From GCA-020343675 sp964462945 (GTDB lineage Bacteria > Planctomycetota > Phycisphaerae > Sedimentisphaerales > Anaerobacaceae): 9,932 nucleotides of DNA. Below the pieces are notes generated by a model. It had not been told where the DNA came from and made no database searches. It saw only the letters and a program-made list of their open reading frames with translations. The stretch is from positions 1 through 9,932 of the forward strand of contig CAYWZW010000114.1 of assembly GCA_964462945.1 (NCBI GenBank), read 5' to 3'. The translations under genes and the position numbers were made by a program. Shown piece after piece: positions 1 through 5,386 of the stretch; the stretch's first letter is position 1; each line of letters starts with the position of its first letter.

Positions 1-12
1 GTTGATTCGTGG

Positions 13-684
13 TCAAGTCTCGTCGTCCGTCGTCCGTCTTCTGTCGTCCGTGCTTGCTCGGCGCCACGGGGGGAGCTGGTCGGCGGTTACGTTTTGCCAG
101 AGACCCTTCTTGCGGCTCCGGGCACTTGCTTCTAATTGCTGATACTTATTGAAGAAGCTGTGCGGAAAGCGCGGGTCGGCGTAGGCGCAGCCTTCGGCCA
201 ACAGAGCTTCATTCAAGAATCTGCCGTCAGGCAACTGGAGATATGCCAGGAGCCGGCCGTATTTGTCCCTGGTAGGATACGGCGTATCGAGGTAAACGGT
301 GACGGATTCTCCGCGAGTCAATCTCTCTGCAAATTCAGCGGCCTGCGGGCCGAAGTACATCACGCCAAACTCTTCGCTGTGGGTCTCGGGCGCATCGATC
401 CCTACAAGTCTTATTCGAGTATAGTTGTTGCGGCCGTCGGGGATATCGATGTCAATAGTATCGCCGTCAATAACGTGGAGGACGCTGAACGTCTTAGCAT
501 GATACTTCTGGTGGTCGCGAGCCTCGGCCTGCTCCGGGGATTGAGGTGGATGGCGCTGCCTGTATCCTGCGGGACCGTGGTCCAGCCAGACGAGCAAAGC
601 CATAACCGGCAGCGACAGCACGATTAGGCCCCTCTTGCGGCGTTTGCTCATGGCGTAAACGGGTCTGTTTTGGCTGGACCGCAT
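13..684 (-). CDS. Membrane-anchored thermonuclease (staphylococcal nuclease-like, SNase) family protein
   Basis: A 223-residue protein with a basic N-terminus (KRRKR, residues 14-18) followed by a hydrophobic segment (about 19-34), so it is probably exported or anchored with the nuclease domain outside the cytoplasm. The SNase domain spans about 65-197. DGDT (73-76) and RLVGIDAPE (92-100) supply equivalents of the nuclease residues D21, R35, D40 and E43 (here D75, R92, D97, E100). DKYGR (140-144) supplies the R87 equivalent, and the usual KKGLW end lies at 192-196. All expected catalytic residues are present, so calcium-dependent phosphodiesterase activity on DNA/RNA is likely by family. No convincing ribosome-binding site precedes either ATG; the second one (base 651, MSKRRKR) gives a more typical signal-anchor start. 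The gene lies 33 nt downstream of lysC and is probably co-transcribed. The last ~15 codons are read from a 7-bp repeat and are not part of the fold. Confidence 0.88.
   Translation of the reverse strand: MRSSQNRPVYAMSKRRKRGLIVLSLPVMALLVWLDHGPAGYRQRHPPQSPEQAEARDHQKYHAKTFSVLHVIDGDTIDIDIPDGRNNYTRIRLVGIDAPETHSEEFGVMYFGPQAAEFAERLTRGESVTVYLDTPYPTRDKYGRLLAYLQLPDGRFLNEALLAEGCAYADPRFPHSFFNKYQQLEASARSRKKGLWQNVTADQLPPWRRASTDDRRRTTDDET
17..58. repeat. Degenerate 7-bp tandem repeat (CGTCCGT type)
   Basis: Six consecutive heptads can be read: GTCTCGT, CGTCCGT, CGTCCGT, CTTCTGT, CGTCCGT, GCTTGCT. Three are identical. The array overlaps the 3' end of the SNase-like gene and encodes its low-complexity Asp/Arg/Thr tail (about residues 210-222). 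Confidence 0.75.
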
Positions 685-717
685 TGGTTGTTCGTGAACC
701 GCGGGGGGGCGGGCTGA

Positions 718-1953
718 TCACGCCTTGCGCTGCCGGGCGGGCTTGTCCAGTTCGAAGGCAAGACAAACGGCCTCGAGGGCTTTCTCCGCCTGGTCCTCAT
801 TGACGGCGCAACTGATGCGAATCTCGCTGGTCGTGATGGAATCAATATTGACCTTCGCCTGGGCCAGGGCGCCGAACATCTTCTCGGCCACGCCGTAGTG
901 GCTTCGCATCCCGACGCCGACGACAGAGACCTCGGCAATGTCATCGCGAACAAGAATGCCCTGGCAGTTCACCTCCTTTTTGATTTCTTCTGCGGCCTCT
1001 TTGGCGGCGGCCAAATCCGAAACGGCAATCATGAACGAGAGGTTGGCCTTCTCCGGGCTCACTTCTGTTTGAATGATGTCGTTGACAATCACCTTGGCCT
1101 TCGCCAGGTGAGCGAAGACTTTTGCCGCGTTGCCCGGGATGTTGTCAATGCCAATAAGACCGATCTTGGCCATATCTCTTTGTATTGTCGCGCCTGACAC
1201 TACTACGCCTTCCATCTGCGGCACCTCATGAGTAATTATTGTCCCCTCTGTATCGTCACTACTGCTTCTTACGTGGATCGTGACATCGTACTTCTTGCCG
1301 AACTCGATGGCCCGAGGATGCATCACGCCGGCTCCAAGGCTTGCCAGCTCGAGCATTTCATCGTAGCTGATCTGGCTCATCTTCACGGCCTTCTTAAACA
1401 GCCTCGGATCGGTAGTGTAGATGCCATCGACGTCCGTATAGATTTCGCACAGCTTGGCCCCCAGAGCCGCGGCCAGCGCCACGGCGGTCGTATCCGAGCC
1501 GCCCCGGCCGAGCGTCGTGATGTTTTCATGCTCATCGATGCCCTGGAAGCCCGCCACGATGACGATCTTGCCCTCGTTCAACTGCCTGTGGATGCGGTCG
1601 GCGTCGATACTCTTTATTCGCGCCTTGGTGTGAACGCTGTCGGTGAGCATTCGGATCTGGCCGCCGGTAAAGCTGATCGCATCGTGGCCCATGGCGTCAA
1701 GCGCCATGGCAAAGAGCGAAACCGTCTGCTGCTCGCCGGTACTGAGCAACTGATCCATCTCGCGTTTGGGCGGATTCGGATTCAGCTCCAAAGCGTCGGC
1801 CACGAGCTCGTCCGTTTGTTTGCCGCGGGCCGAGGCGACGACGACCACGCCGTACCCTTTCTTTACTGTCTCAATGACTCGCTTGGCGGCCCGGCGAATC
1901 TTTGCCGCGTCAGCCACCGAAGTGCCGCCGAACTTCTGCACGATGATGTCCAT
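718..1953 (-). CDS. lysC: Aspartate kinase (aspartokinase), monofunctional, two ACT domains
   Basis: Phosphorylates L-aspartate with ATP to aspartyl-4-phosphate, the committed step toward lysine, threonine and methionine; cytoplasmic. The 411-aa length is normal for a monofunctional enzyme. The amino-acid-kinase domain occupies about 1-245: KFGGTSV at 7-13, STGEQ at 71-75, GRGGSDTTA at 149-157, YTDVDGIYTTDPR at 172-184 and MHPRAIE at 211-217. Two C-terminal ACT domains follow (about 264-325 and 341-402, the second starting EVSVVGVGMRS), so allosteric inhibition by lysine and/or threonine is expected from the family. The ATG at 1951-1953 is preceded by AGGT at a suitable distance and by a separate promoter (2018-2046), so the gene can be expressed independently of the hom-apgM pair upstream. 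Confidence 0.97.
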   Translation of the reverse strand: MDIIVQKFGGTSVADAAKIRRAAKRVIETVKKGYGVVVVASARGKQTDELVADALELNPNPPKREMDQLLSTGEQQTVSLFAMALDAMGHDAISFTGGQIRMLTDSVHTKARIKSIDADRIHRQLNEGKIVIVAGFQGIDEHENITTLGRGGSDTTAVALAAALGAKLCEIYTDVDGIYTTDPRLFKKAVKMSQISYDEMLELASLGAGVMHPRAIEFGKKYDVTIHVRSSSDDTEGTIITHEVPQMEGVVVSGATIQRDMAKIGLIGIDNIPGNAAKVFAHLAKAKVIVNDIIQTEVSPEKANLSFMIAVSDLAAAKEAAEEIKKEVNCQGILVRDDIAEVSVVGVGMRSHYGVAEKMFGALAQAKVNIDSITTSEIRISCAVNEDQAEKALEAVCLAFELDKPARQRKA

Positions 1954-2017
1954 GATCTACCTATTTCAATTTAACCTACCTGTACCACCTATGCACTGAA
2001 TCTCTGGAAAGTTGTTG

Positions 2018-2046
2018 AATGTATAGAGCTTGCCGCCGGCTGTCAA
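2018..2046 (-). promoter_or_regulatory. Predicted sigma70-type promoter of lysC
   Basis: On the minus strand a perfect -35 box TTGACA (2046-2041) is followed after 17 nt by TACATT (2023-2018) as the -10 box. Transcription would start near 2011, giving a leader of roughly 57 nt. The -35 box lies only 5 nt past the apgM stop codon. No terminator hairpin is seen in the 98-bp gap, so read-through from apgM is also possible. Confidence 0.65.
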
Positions 2047-2051
2047 GTCTT

Positions 2052-3242
2052 TTAGCTTTTCAGGAAATACTCCATCAGCTCAAAGCCGTTGTCTATCCTG
2101 AACCCTGATTTGGCGGCATTGGTCTCGCCGAAGGGGGCGTGTAAGATGCCGCCGATCTTGTCGCCCGCCATGGCAAAGGGCACCGGCTCAGCCGAATGAG
2201 CACAGGTTCGCACCGGCGTCGGATGGTCGGGCATCACGAGTATTCGCCAGCTTTGAAATTTCTGAAGCGCCTCAAACACCGGCCCGACGATATACTTGTC
2301 AACCTGCTCAATCGCTTTCTTCTTCATCTCCGCGTTGCCGCTGTGAGCAGCCTCATCGGGCGCCTCGACGTGGACGAAAACGATGTCATATTTGTCGAGG
2401 GCTTCGACGGCCGCGGACGCCTTGCCCTGATAATTCGTGTCGATGAAACCGGTGGCGCCGGGCACGTCGATCAAGTCAAAACCGATCAGCTTTGCCAGGC
2501 CCTTCACGAGGTCCACGGCGGTGATCGCGGCCCCTTTGAGCCCGAACCGCTTCTGAAAACGTTCCATCTGGGCTCTCTTGCCCTGTCCCCAGAGCCAGAT
2601 GGAGCTGACCTGATTTTCCCCCAGGTCTTTCCTGACCCGGTTGATATCGTGATCGGCGAAAAGTTGCTGTGAACGGGCCATCAAGTCAATAAGAAGCTCG
2701 GCGCCTTTGCCGCGCGGCAAGAGCTTCTCTATCGCCGTGCCTATGTGATCGTGGGGGGGGTACGTCTGAACGTCGAAATCCAGCGCTTTGAAGACCAGCA
2801 GGTGCCTGTAGCTTACCCCCACGTGGAAACAAATCTGCTCGCCGCCAAGGCGCTCATCCAGCTCTCTTATCAAATTGCCGGCCTCCGCCGTGGAGATATG
2901 CCCGGCGCTGTGGTCGGCTATTTTGCCGTCAGCAATCGTGATCAGGTTGCACCTGAAGACCCAGTCTTCCAGGGCGAGCTTAATGTTACGCGCCACCGCC
3001 TCAATCGGGGCCCGGCCGGAATAATAGCGCCGAGGGTCGTATCCTAACAGGCTCATCTGCGCCACGTCGCTGCCCGGCTCCACACCGTCAGGAACCGTCT
3101 GCACAAGACCCTGCCTGCCCAGAGTGCTGATCCTGTCCATGTTCGGGGTCTGGGCGGCTTCAATCGCCGTCTTTCCATCGAACTGTTCAAGCGGTTCATC
3201 GGCTGCGCCGTCGGGGACTATGATGGCATACTTGGTTGTCAA
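2052..3242 (-). CDS. apgM: ApgM-type 2,3-bisphosphoglycerate-independent phosphoglycerate mutase-like protein, probable homoserine kinase
   Basis: A 396-aa alkaline-phosphatase-superfamily metalloenzyme of the archaeal-type phosphoglycerate mutase family. Metal and nucleophile signatures are intact: VPDGAAD (9-15; D11 is a metal ligand), GSDVAQMSLLGYDP (57-70; S58 is the likely phosphorylated serine), HVEAPDEAAH (291-300) and MPDHPTPV (337-344). A subgroup of this family encoded next to threonine-pathway genes is annotated as a proposed homoserine kinase. The position here, directly after hom and before lysC, with no ThrB in view, supports homoserine to O-phosphohomoserine as its reaction. 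The substrate cannot be decided from motifs, and glycolytic mutase activity remains possible. The start is TTG (3242-3240), inside a TTGA overlap with the hom stop, so translation is probably coupled. Confidence 0.9.
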   Translation of the reverse strand: MTTKYAIIVPDGAADEPLEQFDGKTAIEAAQTPNMDRISTLGRQGLVQTVPDGVEPGSDVAQMSLLGYDPRRYYSGRAPIEAVARNIKLALEDWVFRCNLITIADGKIADHSAGHISTAEAGNLIRELDERLGGEQICFHVGVSYRHLLVFKALDFDVQTYPPHDHIGTAIEKLLPRGKGAELLIDLMARSQQLFADHDINRVRKDLGENQVSSIWLWGQGKRAQMERFQKRFGLKGAAITAVDLVKGLAKLIGFDLIDVPGATGFIDTNYQGKASAAVEALDKYDIVFVHVEAPDEAAHSGNAEMKKKAIEQVDKYIVGPVFEALQKFQSWRILVMPDHPTPVRTCAHSAEPVPFAMAGDKIGGILHAPFGETNAAKSGFRIDNGFELMEYFLKS

Positions 3243-4561
3243 TCCTTGTCCTCCGGGATATCCACGATCTTAATGCAGACCGGCGTGGCGCCCACGACGT
3301 CGAGCCTCTTCATGTCTTCCAACGCGGCGTTGACATTTTTTTGCCGTACCGGGTGGGTCGCGATGACCACCGGCACGGTATTGTCCGGCCCCGTTCCTTC
3401 GTGTTGTATGGCGCCGGATATGCTTATCTGATGGTGAGCGAGCACTTTGCTCCACTGCGCCACGACGCCCGGCTTGTCTTTGCACATGATTCTGATGTAA
3501 TACCGGCTTACGAGGTCGTCTATTCTCTCGATGAGGGGGGCTTTCTGGCTTCTGGGTCTCAGGTTCATGTGGCGGAAAGTCGTCGCGGAATTACCCAGAG
3601 CGACGTCGATAATATCGGCCACGGCGGCGCTGGCCGCGGGCATCATTCCGGCCCCCCGGCCATAGAACGTGAGCTGTCCGGCGGCGCTGCCGAATATGCT
3701 GATGGCATTGAACGGCCCTTCCACGCGGGCCAGGGCGTTGTCCCGGGCAATAAAAGAAGGATGCACGCGCAGTGAAATTCTGCCCCGCTCGTCTTTGCGC
3801 CCGATAGCCAGCAGCTTGAGACGATAGCCCATCTCGGCGCCATAGCGGATGTCGTCTTTTGAAATTCCCTCGATCCCCTCGACGGAGATATCGTCGAGCG
3901 TGATTTCGTATCCGAAGGCGATAGAAGCCAGGATGACGAGCTTGTGGGCGCTGTCCCCGCCGCTAATATCCAGCGTCGGATTCGCCTCGGCGTACCCTTT
4001 CTGCTGCGCTCGAGCCAGGACCTCGCCGAACTCCTCATCCTTGGACGTCATGTTCGAGAGGATGTAGTTGCAGGTGCCGTTCACGATACCGTACATCGCC
4101 GTGATCTTGTTTGCCGTCAATCCCGTCCGGATCGCTGAGATAATGGGTATTCCTCCCGCACAACTTGCTTCGAAGGCGATACATCGACCGTTCCGGCGAG
4201 CCGTCCTGTAGAGCTCGCTGCCGTGTTCGGCCAGCAGCGCCTTGTTGGCGGTCACCACGTCTTTGCCTGCCTCGAGCATCTTGATCTGGACGTCTTTTGC
4301 CGTCTTGGTGCCCCCGATCATCTCAACGCCTATGCTAATGCTGTCATCGTTCAGCAGCTTGTTGAGATCATCGGTCAGGACACCCTCCGGCAGCGTGACC
4401 GGACGCGCGGACGTTGTGTCTGTATCGACAACACAAGCAAGCTCCAGCCGGATGCCGGTTTTGGCCGCTATGGCATCCGCATCTTCGGTTATGAGCTTTG
4501 CCACCCCACTGCCTACCGTGCCGAAACCGGCAAGCCCAACTCTTACAATACGCTCAGCCAT
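3239..4561 (-). CDS. hom: Homoserine dehydrogenase with C-terminal ACT domain
   Basis: Reduces aspartate-4-semialdehyde to homoserine with NAD(P)H, at the branch leading to threonine and methionine; cytoplasmic. The 440-aa length fits the monofunctional family. The Rossmann domain starts at once (VGLAGFGTVGSG, 8-19). TANKALLAEHG (104-114) contains the conserved NK. The catalytic domain follows, with GIVNGTCNYIL (158-168), GYAEANPTLDISGGDSAHK (189-207; D203 and K207 match the catalytic Asp/Lys pair) and YGRGAG (300-305). An ACT domain lies at about 353-435 (CKDKPGVVAQWSKVLA), consistent with threonine feedback. I chose ATG 4561-4559: it sits just before the Rossmann strand and GGGAAGG stands about 10 nt upstream. 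The longer in-frame extension to 4627 reads through a repeat and is not credible. First gene of the hom-apgM pair. Confidence 0.96.
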   Translation of the reverse strand: MAERIVRVGLAGFGTVGSGVAKLITEDADAIAAKTGIRLELACVVDTDTTSARPVTLPEGVLTDDLNKLLNDDSISIGVEMIGGTKTAKDVQIKMLEAGKDVVTANKALLAEHGSELYRTARRNGRCIAFEASCAGGIPIISAIRTGLTANKITAMYGIVNGTCNYILSNMTSKDEEFGEVLARAQQKGYAEANPTLDISGGDSAHKLVILASIAFGYEITLDDISVEGIEGISKDDIRYGAEMGYRLKLLAIGRKDERGRISLRVHPSFIARDNALARVEGPFNAISIFGSAAGQLTFYGRGAGMMPAASAAVADIIDVALGNSATTFRHMNLRPRSQKAPLIERIDDLVSRYYIRIMCKDKPGVVAQWSKVLAHHQISISGAIQHEGTGPDNTVPVVIATHPVRQKNVNAALEDMKRLDVVGATPVCIKIVDIPEDKD

Positions 4562-4606
4562 ACCAATGCCTTCCCTTTTGGATTTTCGACTCTCAATTCG
4601 CCTTTT

Positions 4607-4673
4607 GCCACAAAGACACCAAGACACTAAGGCCGGAATATGTTCTTTCTTCGTGACTTCGTGCCTTCGTGGC
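4607..4673. repeat. Imperfect inverted repeat built of 8-bp units (NCACNAAG), in the hom leader
   Basis: The left arm (4607-4632) reads as octamers CCACAAAG, ACACCAAG, ACACTAAG. The right arm (4645-4673), read on the other strand, gives CCACGAAG, GCACGAAG, TCACGAAG. Over 25 positions the arms agree at 20, and two of the differences would be G-U pairs in RNA. The element lies between a predicted promoter and the hom ribosome-binding site, so it would fold as a long stem in the hom leader if that promoter is used. Confidence 0.75.
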
Positions 4674-4705
4674 TAAATTGGCAAGCAAAATCCAATTCAG
4701 GCAGG

Positions 4706-4735
4706 AGTTTAATGGAAATCGCCTTCCGCCGTCAA
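4706..4735 (-). promoter_or_regulatory. Possible sigma70-type promoter of hom-apgM
   Basis: On the minus strand TTGACG (4735-4730) is followed after 18 nt by TAAACT (4711-4706). It lies about 145 nt upstream of the hom ATG, and the leader would contain the octamer stem-loop. The -35 box is a close match but the -10 box is weaker, so this is tentative. Confidence 0.4.
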
Positions 4736-4755
4736 GCAGAATTTGCCGAGCACGC

Positions 4756-4811
4756 CCCCCGCGTCTTGCCCCCGTGTCTTCTGTCGAAGACAGAAACGGG
4801 GGCAGCGGGGG
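4756..4811. repeat. GC-rich nested hairpin
   Basis: Three nested inverted pairs are visible: CCCCCGC (4756-4762) with GCGGGGG (4805-4811), TGCCCCCGT (4767-4775) with ACGGGGGCA (4796-4804), and TTCTGTC (4779-4785) with GACAGAA (4789-4795) around a 3-nt GAA loop. There is no adjacent T-run, so it does not look like an intrinsic terminator on either strand. It may be a repeat-derived cruciform. Confidence 0.65.
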
Positions 4812-4813
4812 TA

Positions 4814-4851
4814 CGCGCACAGGCATCCCGAGCACCGCCGAGGGATCTGCC
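4814..4851. repeat. Palindromic intergenic repeat, copy A
   Basis: A 38-bp element matching copy B at 5055-5092 at 32 of 38 positions. Each copy is an imperfect inverted repeat with TCCC facing GGGA and outer GGC/GCC-type arms, separated by a 2-nt bulge. It resembles REP-type intergenic palindromes. No coding role is seen. Confidence 0.7.
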
Positions 4852-4904
4852 AAGCACGCACCGCCGACAGAAGACCGAATACAGAGGACTCACCATGAAG
4901 GCAT

Positions 4905-4937
4905 GCCCTGAGCGAAGTCGAACGGGGTACGAAGGGC
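4905..4937. repeat. REP-like palindrome (GCCCTGAGCGAAGTCGAA...)
   Basis: Outer arms GCCCT (4905-4909) and AGGGC (4933-4937) enclose TGAGCGAAGTCGAACGGGG. The TGAGCGAAGTCGAA core is a motif seen repeatedly in intergenic regions of environmental bacterial genomes. Its complementary form resembles the TCGACAAGCTCA type found at 9701 and 9842. Confidence 0.5.
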
Positions 4938-4956
4938 ACAGAGCAATAGTCAGTAA

Positions 4957-4983
4957 CCGCAGATAAACGCTGAGAACGCAGAT
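4957..4983. repeat. Short tandem repeat (CGCAGAT, period about 10 bp)
   Basis: CGCAGATAAA, CGCTGAGAA and CGCAGAT follow each other with a period of 10 then 9 bp. It is one of several unrelated short-period arrays in this intergenic region. Confidence 0.5.
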
Positions 4984-4996
4984 TCTTTAACTTCAT

Positions 4997-5024
4997 CATT
5001 CGACATTCGGTGTTCGATATTCGC
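4997..5024. repeat. 7-bp tandem repeat (ATTCGA type)
   Basis: Four heptads in register: CATTCGA, CATTCGG, TGTTCGA, TATTCGC. No ORF with credible coding character covers it. Confidence 0.65.
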
Positions 5025-5049
5025 CGAGCACGCGGTCCGTGTCGTTCGG

Positions 5050-5092
5050 GCCTGCGCGCGCAGGCGTCCCGAGCGCCAGCGAGGGACCTGCC
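5050..5092. repeat. Palindromic intergenic repeat, copy B, with adjoining 16-bp perfect palindrome
   Basis: Bases 5055-5092 are the second copy of the element at 4814-4851 (32 of 38 identical). Overlapping its left end, 5050-5065 is the perfect 16-bp palindrome GCCTGCGCGCGCAGGC. GCAGG and TCCC on the left pair with GGGA and CCTGC on the right. Confidence 0.7.
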
Positions 5093-5099
5093 CTTGCCC

Positions 5100-5187
5100 C
5101 CCCGATGCCCTGATATCCTGCATCCTGATCCCCTGATGCCCTTGTTTCTGTGTTCCGTATTCTGTCTCCTGTATTCTGTCTTTTGCC
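5100..5187. repeat. Two abutting short-period arrays (CCCTGATA, 8 bp; TTCTGTA, 7 bp)
   Basis: From 5100 to about 5143 the unit is roughly CCCTGATN with period 8 and one 7-bp step. From 5146 to 5187 the units are TTCTGTG, TTCCGTA, TTCTGTC, TCCTGTA, TTCTGTC, TTTTGCC with period 7. ORFs crossing this block owe their existence to the repeats. Confidence 0.65.
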
Positions 5188-5330
5188 TTGCTTTTCTTGC
5201 TCCGGCGTGCTAAATTCGCACCCTGAGCGGCGTACATCACGAACAGATAGTTTGGGAAGCGGCGAAATGGCGGAAAAATTGGACACGGATTCATAGGGAA
5301 CTCACGCGGATCCCGACGCGAATCAAGTAA
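5188..5330. other. Intergenic stretch without a recognised element
   Basis: Between the heptad array and the direct repeat before the nuclease gene I see no gene, RNA gene or strong promoter. A TTGGAC at 5279-5284 could be a -35 box for the plus-strand nuclease gene, but no good -10 box follows at the right distance. Confidence 0.4.
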
Positions 5331-5370
5331 GGCGTCCCCGGAAATCGCTCCCCGGAAATCGCGTGACGCC
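5331..5370. promoter_or_regulatory. Candidate operator: two 13-bp direct repeats within inverted arms, just upstream of the nuclease gene
   Basis: CCCCGGAAATCGC occurs exactly twice (5336-5348 and 5350-5362) with a 14-bp period. The pair is bounded by the inverted arms GGCGTC (5331-5336) and GACGCC (5365-5370). The block ends 16 nt before the TTG start of the putative restriction endonuclease, where a repressor or an RNA hairpin could limit expression. The function is inferred from position only. Confidence 0.45.
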
Positions 5371-5386
5371 GAGTTGAGAGAAAGAC

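Noticed and set aside
136..627. Long plus-strand ORF opposite the SNase gene
   Set aside because: It is the antisense shadow of a gene with an intact catalytic motif set and shows no recognisable domain.
1228..1974. 248-codon plus-strand ORF opposite lysC
   Set aside because: Antisense of a clear aspartate kinase. Composition is rich in His/Arg/Ala typical of reverse-strand reading, and no motif is present.
3236..3775. 179-codon plus-strand ORF opposite hom
   Set aside because: Shadow of the homoserine dehydrogenase C-terminus; no independent evidence.
4562..4627. 22-residue N-terminal extension of hom
   Set aside because: It is read from the octamer repeat region. The ATG at 4561 has a good ribosome-binding site and sits at the normal start of the Rossmann fold.
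4756..4811. Intrinsic terminator
   Set aside because: The hairpin is strong but lacks a T-run on either strand and no gene ends next to it.
4607..5187. CRISPR array
   Set aside because: Units are 7-10 bp, contiguous and degenerate, with no spacers of constant length and no cas genes.
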